A stretch of 64,000 nt of DNA from Saccharomycopsis fibuligera x Saccharomycopsis cf. fibuligera (lineage: Eukaryota; Ascomycota; Saccharomycetes; Ascoideales; Saccharomycopsidaceae). The notes beneath the pieces were generated by a model. That model saw only the letters and a program-made list of their open reading frames with translations. It was not told the DNA's origin and ran no database searches. This document shows positions 49,866-61,485 of the stretch, one piece after another (within the stretch, counting starts at the first letter, position 1; each line of letters starts with the position of its first letter). The stretch covers positions 4,027,501 to 4,091,500 of the forward strand of contig CP012816.1 of assembly GCA_001936135.1 (NCBI GenBank). Direction: 5' to 3'. The position numbers and the translations under genes are program-made.

Positions 49866-50657
49866 CTAAGTTTGTGTATTTAATGATACAGTAACATTTA
49901 GCGGTGTGTAGCGCTCACTTGTTCCGATATGAGACCTAGCTGTTGTATACTCAATTTTCCCTCCTTGAACTTTAGCTTTTGATATAGAATCAGCAATTTC
50001 AAACCAGAACCTTTTTTGGCTCAATTTATAAAATGATTTGGAGCTCAGAAAACGATAGTCAGTGGAAACCGTGCAAGTGATTGAGCATTTTTGTTTAAAA
50101 TTGCTGCTACTTTTATTGCATAGAATGTTGGTTAGCTGTTGACTGCTGGGCACTAATGTAGTTGATACTAGTATTATTGATTGATTTGCATTGACCAATA
50201 AATCTAGCTCTAAAGTCTTGAACAATGCAAAATTTGTTGGAGGCTGAAACTTGACTGATCTTGCCCAATAAGTCTCGTTATCATTTTGTGAGCTGCTAAC
50301 AATGGTGAAATTAGCATTTTTATATTCAGCAATTATCAAGTCGAGGCCCTTGTTAGTGACTTGTCGCTGATTGAGCTCGCGAGAGATGATACTAATTTCA
50401 TTCACTGACACCATTACGGTTACAGAGCTCTTCACCACAATACTTATTGTACGAAACCCACAACTTGCCGTCCTTAGTGGCGTAAATATGTTGGTTAGTG
50501 GTGAACACTTCCTCACGTATCTTGCAATTCCAATAATGTAGGTTGCCCATGTTGATAATAGAACTGAGGCGGACGATATAGCATTTCCAGCGTTGGTCTC
50601 GCCTCTGCATAGAGTAGCAGCAGCAAGAAGAGCAACAAGAATATAGATGCGAAACAT
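49866..50657 (-). CDS. small secreted protein of unknown function
   Basis: 263 aa from the ATG at 50657, which starts a clear signal peptide (MFRIYILVALLAAATLCRG). The frame is open further to 50699 but that adds a non-signal segment. The C-terminal two thirds look like a real protein (Ser/Asn-rich with four Cys, NTQT end and several N-glycosylation sequons such as NFTI, NETY). I do not recognise a family. The residues from about 18 to 85 are odd: another frame on the same strand (50398-50610) is open over the same stretch and has the more protein-like composition. Confidence 0.5.
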   Translation of the reverse strand: MFRIYILVALLAAATLCRGETNAGNAISSASVLLSTWATYIIGIARYVRKCSPLTNIFTPLRTASCGFRTISIVVKSSVTVMVSVNEISIISRELNQRQVTNKGLDLIIAEYKNANFTIVSSSQNDNETYWARSVKFQPPTNFALFKTLELDLLVNANQSIILVSTTLVPSSQQLTNILCNKSSSNFKQKCSITCTVSTDYRFLSSKSFYKLSQKRFWFEIADSISKAKVQGGKIEYTTARSHIGTSERYTPLNVTVSLNTQT

Positions 50658-51018
50658 TGTCTCTGTTAGATCTGCTACTTCTCGTAAAATAATAAGCAAA
50701 TCTGGAACTTTTTCAGATGTGGTTGGAAGTTATCAATAAGATACTTCTGTTTGTGGAAGGTACCAGATGTGTGGATTTTTCATTTGCATATTAACAGATA
50801 TTGACATACATGTAGCCACAATACAGAAAATACTGAATTCGGTTTGTTCTTTTTCTCCAATTTTCTGATGCGGATTGACAACAGTGGTTAACTACATCAT
50901 TCTGTTTTCTCTTTGGTTAGATAAAATGTTACAGTACAGCACTGATTTTGTGTCTAAATACAAAAAAACACCTGTTATTCTATAGAAGTACAGAAACAAT
51001 CTAATTAATATCAAACTC
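50658..51018. other. intergenic region secreted protein / ESF1
   Basis: Promoter of the secreted-protein gene and 3' flank of ESF1. Nothing else seen. Confidence 0.45.
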
Positions 51019-52921
51019 TCACTTTCTCTTCTTATTCTTATTTTTGCCTCCCTTGTATTTGTTTTTGATCTTTTCAGCTAATTTTTTAGCATTACTTTGT
51101 TCTGAGACAGCATTTTCAATATCCAACTTTCTCTTTTTGCCACTCTTCGATTTTGATTCTTCGTTGATAGTACCATCTTCCTCATCGCCAGTAGCCACTC
51201 TCTTATTTCTCTCTTCCAAAATCTTCATCATAGTAGATGTCTTTCTAAATTCTGGCTGGTTAGGGTCAATAGCAAACTCGTCATTTTCAAACACATCTTT
51301 AAATCTATCATCATCCAAATCTGGTTTGAAATCATCTTGCAAAAATTCATCATCAACAGCCCTCTTGTTTTTCTTATTTTTTTTCTTTTGTTTTTTATCC
51401 TTTTCAGATTTCATAATTTGTTTCAAATCGAAATGTTGCTTGTCAGCTTCCTTGTCCTTGTTTTCCATCATAAGCAATTCTAACTCTGCCTTAGACTTAA
51501 CGTCTTCTGAAGACTTGTCAGAATCATTTCTTTGAGATTTCTTCTTATTTTTACTTTTGTATTTAGCACTAGCCTTTTGACCTTCATCTTCGCTATCATT
51601 GCTTGCTGCGCCACCATTGACGCCTTCTTTCTCTTTTCTCTTCATCTCTTTAATTTGTTCCATTCTAGCCTTTCTTCTTTCTTTGGCTTTACGCTTGTAC
51701 TTTTCAATGCTAGTTTCTTCAGTTTCTTCTTCTCCCTTCTCATTGGCCTGTTTTTCATCCAACCCTGCGGCAAAAGTGATTTCCATGTCCACCTCACCAC
51801 TACTTCCATTATCTTCGTCAAATAAATTTTTGTCACCAATCTTTATGCTATTCTGTAAAAGCTGCTTGTACTTAGACTTTCTATCATCATTGTTCTCAGC
51901 ATCACTTTCATCCTCACTATCAGTGGCCAAATATGCTTTGAAATCCATTTCTTCGATATCCTTCTGTGAAAATGCTTTACTAGCAAGTTGCAATCTATCA
52001 GACGGCGTCTCATCCCATGTAAGTTTGACTTTCGAATGTTGTAACGCACTAGTTTCAAAATTAATTTTCGGGCGATAATTTAAAGGCACATGGTCACAAT
52101 AATCTGTCTTTTCATCATCGTTGAAATCCACATCATCAGGAACATATCTCAAATCAAAAAAATTTGCCGTAGCTTCGAATTCTAACCCATCGCAGTTTTG
52201 GTATATTTTCTGAGCCACAGATACAGAGTCACAATCGATAATGGCATAGTAATATCTGAGCCTCTGAAGTTGGTATTTTCTCAAATTTTTAGAATCGTAT
52301 TCATCACCTTTATCTTCTTCGTAAAGGGCCTTGATAGCCTTTTCTCTGTTGTGGTTGATATCAAACTTGTTTTTCAAATCGATATCCAGCAAGTCAGAAT
52401 CGCTATCACTATCACTGTCGCTGTCATTGTTTTTTTTGCTTTTTTTATTTTTCTTCTCAGATACAAACAAATCTCTTGCAGGACCTTCTTTCTCTTCTTT
52501 GGCCATTTTTTCTTTACCAAACTCACTCGGATATATGGTAATAGATTTAATTTCTCCAGAACCTTTAGCAAATCCTGCGAATGTAGCCATCAAATCCACT
52601 GCAGTAAGGTTATCCCAATCCATGTTAACAAGGGCCAATCTGCGAGTCGGATCACCGGTTTCCGGTTCTTCTTCTTCAATTGCTAATTCTTCCTCGGTAT
52701 CTTCAGTGTCTAAATCTGAGTCTGAGTCTGAGTCTGAATCTGAATCTGAATCTGAAGTTGTATCAGAGGTCAACCCATCACCATTAAGTCCTTCACCACG
52801 AGCACGATCAAGTGCTGATTGTTTAGCCTTAGCTGATTCTGCATTACTTTCATCCTCAATATCACTTTCCTCATCAGAGGAATACTTGCCTTTCTTTATA
52901 GAAGCCTTGTTACTTTGTTTT

Positions 52922-52970
<49 letters not shown>

Positions 52971-53301
52971 CTTCCTCGCTTCCGCTCTGACTTTCTTCCC
53001 CTTCTTGTTCGAAATACCGGTCAAAATCTTTATACTTATCATCTTCCAATCCAAGATCCTTCAATCTTCTACCATAACGATCAATTTCAACGTTTCTAAA
53101 ATCTTCAATATCCGATTTCTTGAAACGATTATCTAATTTTACTTTAAGATTCTTATCCTTTGGACGTCTGAATTTTGGATCATTAATGGCTCCAGAAAAT
53201 CTCTCATCGGTTATTTGTGGCAATGATGATTGAGAAAATCTCCCTTGCTTCCTGGACTTCGAGCTACCACTACTGCTGCCTTTCTTATTCTTGCTAGCCA
53301 T
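51019..53301 (-). CDS. ESF1: 18S rRNA processing factor Esf1 (NUC153 family)
   Basis: 760 aa. Start region FSQSSLPQITDERFSGAINDPKFRRPK, then KSDIEDFRNVEIDRYGRRLKDL and acidic Ser-Glu and Ser-Asp repeats. The central RRM-like region (RRLALVNMDWDNLTAVDLMAT, YYAIIDCDSVSVAQKIY) and the NUC153 C-terminal block (DDRFKDVFENDEFAIDPNQP-EFRKT) identify Esf1. A Lys-rich nucleolar-type tail ends the protein. Esf1 is an SSU processome-associated nucleolar factor needed for early pre-rRNA cleavages. The insert lengths make it longer than the S. cerevisiae protein (628 aa). PAC and RRPE-like boxes lie about 120-140 bases upstream. Confidence 0.94.
52690..52757 (-). repeat. in-frame Ser-Asp codon repeat
   Basis: Imperfect TCTGAG/TCTGAA hexamer run (minus-strand SDSD coding), with a second Ser-Glu array (ACTTTC repeats) at about 52920-52970, both within ESF1. 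Confidence 0.8.
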
Positions 53302-54474
53302 ATTTTATTCCCCAAATTTGTTTGATTAAACTATGTTATTTACTATTGAGCAACCGAAGTGAAGCCTAAAATTAGATATCTTGTGGGTAAATGTTGTAGT
53401 ATATATGCTAAGAGCTGCCGCTCATCATCTGAAAAATTTATTCTGCAGAATTTTTTTTTTTTTTTTTTTGCTTTCTTTTTCTTTTAAATCGGATCTCATC
53501 TGGGGTCATGTGGCATATGCTTTATATCACATATTTATACATGCCAATTTTACTATTTTTTATTGTGAGGATTTCAGCCTTAAGCAGCTTCTTTTCAAAC
53601 CTTAAAGAAACCGCATTCACTGAAAAATATGGAAAGGCAAATTCGCCATGAACCACAATTTTTCTTTCAAATTAACAATAGTATCTAAACCTTAAAGTGC
53701 TATGCTGACAAGATGACTATTTTTCTATATCGAAGTTTCCTGCTTCAAAACATATTGCAGACTATGCGGAAAACAAATCTAAAAAATCAGTACATTTAGC
53801 TATACTATAAAAGAGAAGATAAATAGAGGAAAAAAAAGTAGAGATAGATTAAACAAATAAAAAAGCAGAGAAGAAACAAGGGGTAAATTAACTGAAAGTT
53901 ATTTCTCAAAAAGTAAACATTGTTTCTGAGAAGAAAAGTATTAGTCTAACAAAAAAGTAAATTTTGGAGAAGTTTAAGATAGGTCTCAGATAGTGAGTGA
54001 TATTAACAAAAATAAAAAACTTGACGAAGTCGGTAAGAAAGTCAAAGTGAGAATAGAAGTAAAAACATGGAGAGATGAAGTAGAAATATATAAGCAAGAA
54101 ACTCTAGAAAGAAAAAGGTTCTAGTCAAAAACTAAAATTTCTTTTAAAAAATGAAAAAGTAAAAACTGGAACAAGCAAATAAAAAGCAAAAACAAAGCAA
54201 AACAAACTATAACTAAAAAAAATAAAAGCAAACCTTTTTTCCCCTTTTGCTTAACAAATCATTGATATTATATTTTCAAATCAACAATTTGCAAAAAGGA
54301 AAAACACGAATAGAAGTGATATTGGTATCAACAGCGCACAAGAGACAAAAAAAACTTAATGGAAGCAAAATTGAACAAGGAATGGAAAAATCAAGTTCAA
54401 CGTCATTCCTTAAGAGGGAAATTAGCAAAACTAGATTTGTAAGTAAATAGCTGATTAAGCCTTTGGCTTTATTT
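53302..54474. other. ESF1 promoter and RAX2 3' flank
   Basis: 1.17 kb. After the ESF1 promoter with a 17-base T run (53452-53469), the plus strand becomes extremely A/G-rich (about 53800-54230), i.e. U/C-rich in the RAX2 transcript sense. No gene recognised. Confidence 0.5.
53420..53440. promoter_or_regulatory. adjacent PAC core and RRPE-like box before ESF1
   Basis: GATGAGC (minus strand, 53426-53420) matches the PAC core. TGAAAAATTTA (53430-53440) matches the RRPE consensus TGAAAAATTTT at 10 of 11. The pair is a known signature of ribosome-biogenesis promoters, and ESF1 is such a gene. Confidence 0.65.
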
Positions 54475-57400
54475 TTAGTGGGCTTTTTCGTTGGTGAATT
54501 TAAACTCATCCATTTCATTTAGCAATTGATCTGGAGGCACAGTTTGCACCATTTGATCTTCTTCAATTCTTTGATTTTCATCATAGGTATCATTTTTTCT
54601 TTTCCAGAACAATATCAATAATGCAAACAAAACTAAAAGCATCATTGTGCCAACTGCAAGTGCTAAACCAATAAAAACAATCCAACCTCTATCCATTTTT
54701 ACATGCTTCACACTGTTTTGTTCAACAGAATCCACTGAAATTGCTTTGTTGACAATAAAATCACTAATTTTGTTATTAGACGAATTTTGAGAGTTTGAAG
54801 TATAAATGTATGGTAGCCAATTAGTACCATTAAAAATTGCAGCACTAATGCCAATGTTGTCATAATTATTAAAAATAATATTACCAACCACAAGTAAAGT
54901 TTGCTCATCTGAATTGAAAAAGCTTTTGTTTTTATCTTTGGAGCTAGAATTGCTTGATTTAATATTAATTAGTTGAAATTTGTCGAATGTTGACGAAGTG
55001 TTAAGCTCATTATTCAACCTATCCAATCTAACCCAAGCAGATTTGTTGTATCCAGAAACAAAATTATTGCCCAAGGCCAAAATTCTACCTTTGTCAGCAC
55101 TAGCGTCAACCAAAATATACTTCTTCACTTCACCCGAAATACCAATTTGATCATTACTAGCCTTTTCGTTAGAATTAGTTTGCAATTCTACTTCTCTCTT
55201 TGAATTGGAGTTTGAAAGATCATATAATTTGTTATCAATCAGGAACTCTTTGTTGCTAAAATCATAAGTAGCAAAATAACCTTTAGCATTATCAATAGCA
55301 AAGTAACCGGTCATAAACAATTCGCTATTAGTTTCATTCATGTAATTGACAACAGCATCAGTAAATCCATTACTAGCATCATTGTTCCATCTACCAGCGG
55401 ACATATCATAAAAACAGAAGCTGGTACATGACATTGAAGATGCGGTGTCAAAATCACCTGCGACAAAAACTTTGTAATCTTTTTCATAAAAGAAGAAAGA
55501 ATTAATTTTTGCATTTTCAGCTGATGAATTTTTAGTGATAGCGCCAGGAATAGTAAAGTTATCGTAAACCATATCATAAATGATAATATTAGATTTTTGA
55601 CTATTATCATATGTGGCTAAACCATTCAATCCCACAAACAAATATCTGCTGTTGACATCCTTAGACAAAGAGTTAACTGAAGAATTTCCCCAATTGATCT
55701 TGTCATCAAAGGACGAGATCTTACCATTGTTATTAATCACTAAATTAGTCTGGTTGGCTTTAGTTGTAAAATTACCAGCAAGTACAGTAAAGGAGTCATT
55801 AACGTACAAAATATTGTTGATGTCATTGGATATAGATGAGTTGAATGTAACTGGTGACTTAGTGAACTTGTTGTGTTGATTCAAAGAAACAACATTGTTA
55901 CTTACTAAACCCAACACAGAAAGATGACCGGCAATTAATGAATTGTTGGAATTGGCTTTGCCAGCAGATGTAACATTCACAAAGAGACCAGTGCTGTTAA
56001 AATCGTCATTGCTAAACCATTTCTTATTCAAGTCGTCCCAAATGTTCAAATGTTCGAAATCAGAATCATACAACACATAGAAATCGGTGTTATCAATGTT
56101 GACATGATTAATGAATGAAATTTCATTTGAATTAGACACACCAGAATCCAATGTGACCCATTTATTATTGTCAGACAAAACCGCAACTTTAGTCAATGCA
56201 TTATTATCGTCATTGGACGATGATGACAAACTGGTAAGTGATGACTTTGAAGTAGTATTGTTAAACTCACCAACAATAAACAACTTGCTATCAATATATT
56301 TGATTTGATTCACCACACCGTTCAAACCATTGTTGTAATCATTGATCTTGGATACTTTCAAATTGTTGTTGCTATCGGTGCTGCCATCAGTACTAATTCC
56401 CAAAAAGTTTGAGCCATCATCTTTGGATTCAAATTCGCCAGCCACATAGAGAGTCTTGTTAACGTACGCAAGAGAGCTAATTATTGAATTATTAGACAAA
56501 GATTGTGGACCAAATTGATTAATCGATGAGTTACCAACAAACTTGTTTTCAAAATTTTTGGAACTAAAATTATAAGTATCATAATCAGTAGGGAAAGTGC
56601 TAAAATTTTTCAATGAATACTCAAACAAACCATTCAATGGGATCTTGTAATCCGTGGTGTTGAAAGTGACAGTATGGTTGGTTTTTCTTCTTCCAGTAGT
56701 TGAATTGGTGGAGTTAACCAAATCATCCAAACCCAAAATTTTCACTGCAATTTTATCAGCAACAATGGTTGCAGAGTTACCGCCAGTATTCGACACTTTC
56801 ACTTGAACTTTTGGTCTACCACTAGTAGCATTGAGATGGCCGTTCCAAACATTTTCAATTTTTTCAAATTGGTTACTTTGAGCTGAACTAAAACTATTAA
56901 GCTCATTACCTCCTTCATCGTATAAGGTGACATCAACAGTTCCTCTTGTGTCACAGGTTCCATCACTTTGACAACCTGGAGTAATATAATTGATAGAATA
57001 ATTACCAGAATAACTAATGTTTGGATAAAATGTAACACCCCAATCATTAGAGGCCGCATTAGATATATCGTCAATAGAATTCGACATATAATGGCCAGTA
57101 GCTGATAATTTCCATCCGTCACCAGTGCTTTCTGAATAACTTTTGTTGCCACTATCACCACAGTTACCACTGTTCAAAGTGTTATTAGCAAAAGTTAAGA
57201 TTTCAGTAGTGAACATTTGGATTGCGTCAAGACCAGCTTGGGAACCGTAGAATTCAACAATATGGAAATTCAAAAAGTTGACTTCAATGTCATTGACAAA
57301 CCCAAAATCTTGATAGGCATCCGACCAAGATAATGATGCAGCCACTCCGCCATCATTACTGAAACTGGTGTTGGTAACGCTGGAGTCATTGATATTGGAG

Positions 57401-58569
57401 TAAGCATCAGACAAGTCCAGATGGCTTAACATTGGACACCAAGCATCACATTGTGACAAATTACCAGTATTTGGATTAATGTAAGTCAAATTCATAATGG
57501 AATTTGACGGAGAAGTATATAACCTAAAAAGCTTCACACCAGAGTTATCTTTTTGAGAGTTGTAAAGTCTGATCTTAGAAGGGGTGACTGAGAATGGCAA
57601 GGTAGCTAACCAAGCGCCTAATTGATTCTCACTAGTGAGCCAGCTATCAGAATTTGATGGACAAATAATATCATCAGGCGATCCAGAAGCAGTGTTATCT
57701 GCTTGGATAGTAGCGTATTTGAAAGAAACTACTTGTTCAGTTTGAATTTCAATTTCTTCAGTTGAATTGTCTGAGTTTGTAGAGTTGGATAACAATGATT
57801 TTTCATGCTCTAAGAAATAGGTCTGGTTAGTAAATTGCAATTGTGGAACTCCCAACTCGTAAAAATAACCACCAAAGACGAGCGAGTTGTCGCCAGTTTT
57901 ACTAATTGCATGAACCACAGAATTTCTGTTGAAACCCTTGAATGGAGCTTTGGCTAATGACTGGGATGTGGCATTGTAAAGTAACAAACCATAAGTCTTT
58001 TGGTATGACAATTTCCCACCAAAGTAAATCAAATTATTATCTTCATCAACATAAACGGTTCTGATGTCGCCGCTGATATCACCTTTAGGATCCAAATTTG
58101 TGAATTTCCGAGAAGTGGTGTTGTATAAAGCCGGAGAATTGATGGCAGTGGTGGAGGAGTTGCCGTTAGAGTCTTGCATACTTATGCGGTCAAAATCACC
58201 GACTATCACAAAAGAGTCCTTGTAAGGCTGGATAGTGGTGACCTGACCACTAACGGCGCCAATTGGGTATATATTAGATTGGCTGTCCTGGTAGTATAGA
58301 GTGTTTGAAGACTTATTGAAGCTGCTTGTATTTGAGACGAATAGATCTTGCTGGCCAGGGTAGTTATAAAAAGAAACGGCGTCGAAATCACCCACAAACT
58401 CTAATTTGTTCCCTATGGAGGAGAAATCAAATGATGGTCTATTGATAGATGCAAACGAGGAGGACGAAGACAGGTTGGAGGCTGCACAAACCGATCTTAT
58501 GAGCAAAAATAGTATTGCCATCATGTGAGCAGCCGAAAGGCCTTTAGGAGCCCAACTTTGGGCTAGCAT
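54475..58569 (-). CDS. RAX2: cell-polarity membrane protein Rax2
   Basis: 1364 aa type I membrane protein: signal peptide (hydrophobic AAHMMAILFLLIRSVCA), a long N-glycosylated luminal/extracellular part with beta-propeller-like repeats of the form 'VGGxF' / 'VAGEFxS' / 'VVGNF', one transmembrane helix near 1292-1320 (GWIVFIGLALAVGTMMLLVL), and a 40-residue acidic cytosolic tail. Rax2 marks previous division sites with Rax1 for bipolar budding; in Candida it acts at hyphal tips. Upstream ATGs were not favoured because the signal peptide starts cleanly here. Its promoter lies in the unusually long 3.2 kb divergent region. Confidence 0.93.
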   Translation of the reverse strand: MLAQSWAPKGLSAAHMMAILFLLIRSVCAASNLSSSSSFASINRPSFDFSSIGNKLEFVGDFDAVSFYNYPGQQDLFVSNTSSFNKSSNTLYYQDSQSNIYPIGAVSGQVTTIQPYKDSFVIVGDFDRISMQDSNGNSSTTAINSPALYNTTSRKFTNLDPKGDISGDIRTVYVDEDNNLIYFGGKLSYQKTYGLLLYNATSQSLAKAPFKGFNRNSVVHAISKTGDNSLVFGGYFYELGVPQLQFTNQTYFLEHEKSLLSNSTNSDNSTEEIEIQTEQVVSFKYATIQADNTASGSPDDIICPSNSDSWLTSENQLGAWLATLPFSVTPSKIRLYNSQKDNSGVKLFRLYTSPSNSIMNLTYINPNTGNLSQCDAWCPMLSHLDLSDAYSNINDSSVTNTSFSNDGGVAASLSWSDAYQDFGFVNDIEVNFLNFHIVEFYGSQAGLDAIQMFTTEILTFANNTLNSGNCGDSGNKSYSESTGDGWKLSATGHYMSNSIDDISNAASNDWGVTFYPNISYSGNYSINYITPGCQSDGTCDTRGTVDVTLYDEGGNELNSFSSAQSNQFEKIENVWNGHLNATSGRPKVQVKVSNTGGNSATIVADKIAVKILGLDDLVNSTNSTTGRRKTNHTVTFNTTDYKIPLNGLFEYSLKNFSTFPTDYDTYNFSSKNFENKFVGNSSINQFGPQSLSNNSIISSLAYVNKTLYVAGEFESKDDGSNFLGISTDGSTDSNNNLKVSKINDYNNGLNGVVNQIKYIDSKLFIVGEFNNTTSKSSLTSLSSSSNDDNNALTKVAVLSDNNKWVTLDSGVSNSNEISFINHVNIDNTDFYVLYDSDFEHLNIWDDLNKKWFSNDDFNSTGLFVNVTSAGKANSNNSLIAGHLSVLGLVSNNVVSLNQHNKFTKSPVTFNSSISNDINNILYVNDSFTVLAGNFTTKANQTNLVINNNGKISSFDDKINWGNSSVNSLSKDVNSRYLFVGLNGLATYDNSQKSNIIIYDMVYDNFTIPGAITKNSSAENAKINSFFFYEKDYKVFVAGDFDTASSMSCTSFCFYDMSAGRWNNDASNGFTDAVVNYMNETNSELFMTGYFAIDNAKGYFATYDFSNKEFLIDNKLYDLSNSNSKREVELQTNSNEKASNDQIGISGEVKKYILVDASADKGRILALGNNFVSGYNKSAWVRLDRLNNELNTSSTFDKFQLINIKSSNSSSKDKNKSFFNSDEQTLLVVGNIIFNNYDNIGISAAIFNGTNWLPYIYTSNSQNSSNNKISDFIVNKAISVDSVEQNSVKHVKMDRGWIVFIGLALAVGTMMLLVLFALLILFWKRKNDTYDENQRIEEDQMVQTVPPDQLLNEMDEFKFTNEKAH

Positions 58570-60367
58570 TGTAGTGTGGATTGATTATATTGTAGAGTAA
58601 CGAGTAGCAATATAGTTATAGTTTAACGCTGAGGACTTTTCTTTTTTTCTCTTGAGTTGAGCTTAAGGGTAAACAGAAAAGGAGGCTAAGAGGTTTTATA
58701 GCTGTAAGTCCTTGCTGAATGTTCGAGATTATGATTGAATGGATATGAAAAGAATGAATTTTAGTTGGTTGCAAGTGTTGAGTCCTTCGGTAAGTTCAAT
58801 CTTCCCAAGGCGTTGTTGTTGTGATTCTGCCAGGGGAAAAAGATAGAAAAAGCCGAAAAACCTTCAACTTCTATTTTTAACGCTGGGGAAAGCGAGTAAA
58901 AGACAGGCAAACTTATATCTTTTGACTAACGGACTTGCTGTCTACCTGGTAAAGCAAAACGGAAGATAAGCCAGTGGTAAGATGGAGGAGGAGTTGGGGG
59001 ACAATACGAAGAGTCTCAAACACGAATAAGGACAGCTACAGAGACTGAAAGTATGGCGAGTGAGTTGTGCCATTTTTTCCCTTTTTTTTTCTCGTGCGGT
59101 GGATTCACACTGCTGTGCTCGAGTGTTTGGGAACTGGAATGGAAGGCACTAGTGCAGTGAGCCACTATATGGTAGGGTAATCTCTGTTTTCCAACTATAC
59201 AGCATTTGACGATGCGCTCTACGCGTTGACCCTTAGACACTTGTCAGCTCGCGATAGCCGAATGGTTTGCGTTAGCCAAATGACTCGCGTCTGCTTAGAT
59301 GGCAAAGGATACGCAGCGAGAGGATATTGGTGGGCAAGAAGTCACCCATGTAGTTTTGGAGTTACTTTTTGTCGCCCTATGCCCTACTGCACTGGCACTT
59401 GAGCACGTTGGTCCTACATATCATTGCCATTACTCCATCGCGGAGGGCCCGCCTTTCGGGAAGTCGCTGTTGCTGCTGCTGCCGTTCTTTGCAAACCTTC
59501 CCGTTGGCTTCTTCAGACACCGTAGTTCTGTTGTTGTATTTGCACTGAACGTGCGGTTAGCTGCCTACCTGTTGCTTTCTAGCGAAGCGACTATGAACGT
59601 TGAGCGAGTGAGTGGTGGTGCTATTGGTGTAGGTGGTAGACAGCGTGTTTCCACTTGCAAAACAGCGCAGTTCTTCTCCTTTTTCGGTATTCTACATTCT
59701 GTTTACTCAAAAGCTCATTCTGTTTATTTGTTTGTTTGTTTGTTTGTTGCTTACTGTACTCAACCGCGTGTAGACGCAGGCTACCGTGCTTGTATGCACG
59801 TATGTGTGGAATGCGCACAGGGCGTCATAGTCAATAAGTTATGCACCCCTTATTTGTGTCTCTCTCCGGCGCCGTCCCTGTATTTGAGGGTGTCTACAGT
59901 TGGGGCATTCTTTTGTGGGCACTGTATTGTTGTAGAGACAATAGTAATAGTTACTTGACTCCTACTAAAAATAATATCAACAGTAATTTGCAAGCACCTA
60001 CAAGAGATTGAAAGTCAGCAACCATTTGTTTTGCCCTTTCTGTTTCTGTTCACGCGTTTTTTTTTTTTTTTTTGTTGTTTTTTGTCTTCGTGTTTATGGT
60101 TGTATAGACATCTGGTATTCACTTTTTCGGTTCCAATAATTGTCTCCGGCAAAAAAGTGGTACCAACATGCAGGGTTAGTTTCAGCCATTATTATTAACC
60201 AACAACGCTGTTTCAAAAGAATTTGAATATTTGCAACCGTAAACGTATTTGGCGACAAAATGTCAGCGAACCTTGTATGCGGTGTTCCAGATACATGTTG
60301 AAATATTTATGTAGTGTTTGAAATACTTACAGCCGACGGTTTTGGCCAATATTTCATTTCGAAGCAG

Positions 60368-60370
<3 letters not shown>

Positions 60371-60405
<35 letters not shown>
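60371..60405. repeat. poly(T) tract, 35 bases
   Basis: Uninterrupted run in the RAX2/POL3 interval. Confidence 0.9.
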
Positions 60406-60406
<1 letters not shown>

Positions 60407-61479
60407 GCAAAGTAGAACCTTGTTAGTTCAAACTCATTTTTGTAAATACCGGCAAAGTTCAATAAAAGAAAAGTGCAAACCTTTTTTTTTGTATGTTTTC
60501 TTCACACAAGATCTACCTTTAACACATTGTTAACAAAAATATGGATATTTGTTTTAAAGTGTAGTTCCCTCAGAATTTTTGGTCTTATCCTTTCCAGCTA
60601 TCTTGATATACGACTTTCTTTCATGCTTTTCATTTTTTTTAAAATTAGAGAACTTGCAAACCTTTGGGGAGGTACTCTTGGTAGTACTGTTTTTTAAATG
60701 GTAGAATGGTATTGTCGGCTTTGTTTGTTCCTCCTATCCCTATATACACAGTTAAAAGGAACTTAAAAATTATTACCGCTACTTGAAATTAAGTGCGGAT
60801 GTGAAAAAGAAATCTCTATTGAAGCATCATGGTATTTTTGGTTGAAATCATCGGAAATTAAATGGTTTTTTCACCTTGTTTTGTGGCTGTTTATAATATG
60901 TTATTGTTTGGGTCGTTAGACCTGAGTATTTACTATCTCCTTTCCTTAGTACAGGCAATAATGACTGAATCTAAGTTTGCTGAAGTTGCTGTTCAGGCTG
61001 AGTCTTGGGAGTGTTAAGTGTCTGAGGTTTACTTTGTATAAAAAGTTTAAGTCGTCTCCCGTTGTTGGAAGTCTGTTTTCGGTGTCCAAGATATTGAGTA
61101 TATGGCCCTGATATCTGCATTCAGGGTTTACTTGAAGCTTCTTTACACTTGACTCATGGTGCACACTTACAATTAAAATTATACAACTTTTTGTGCAAGA
61201 AGATGTCATTAAAGAACTGATAAATCAATGACAGGAAGCATTGAGCAAAGTTCAAGCAAAACAGCTACAAAACTTACGGCGAAATAAATTCTACAAAAAA
61301 AAAGCCAACAAACAGGAACTTAGCCTGTAGGAAATTTCAAAAGGAATACATAAAGAAAAAGCAAGTATTTGAAATACTGTAAATGGGTAATAATGATGTC
61401 TTTATAGTTTTTTGATATATTAACAAAAATCTACAAATAAACAGTGTGATTATGGCATCGTGCATTCAGTTGCAGCACC

Positions 61480-61485
61480 ACGCGT
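61480..61485. promoter_or_regulatory. MluI cell-cycle box (MCB) upstream of POL3
   Basis: ACGCGT about 290 bases before the POL3 ATG. MCB boxes bound by MBF drive G1/S expression of DNA polymerase genes in yeasts. Two further ACGCGT sites in the same interval (about 59216, 60052) are far from either start. Confidence 0.5.

Noticed and set aside
59235-59300. tRNA-like GATAGCCGAATGG word
   Set aside because: Looks like a Ser/Leu tRNA D arm but lacks a T arm and matching acceptor stem.
59299-59958. 219-codon plus-strand frame as a protein gene
   Set aside because: No domain, skewed composition, includes a (TTTG)n repeat; more likely open because the region is GC-richer. Kept as a finding, not a CDS.
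60946-61209. 87-codon minus-strand frame between RAX2 and POL3
   Set aside because: No family similarity; could be chance in a 3 kb gap.
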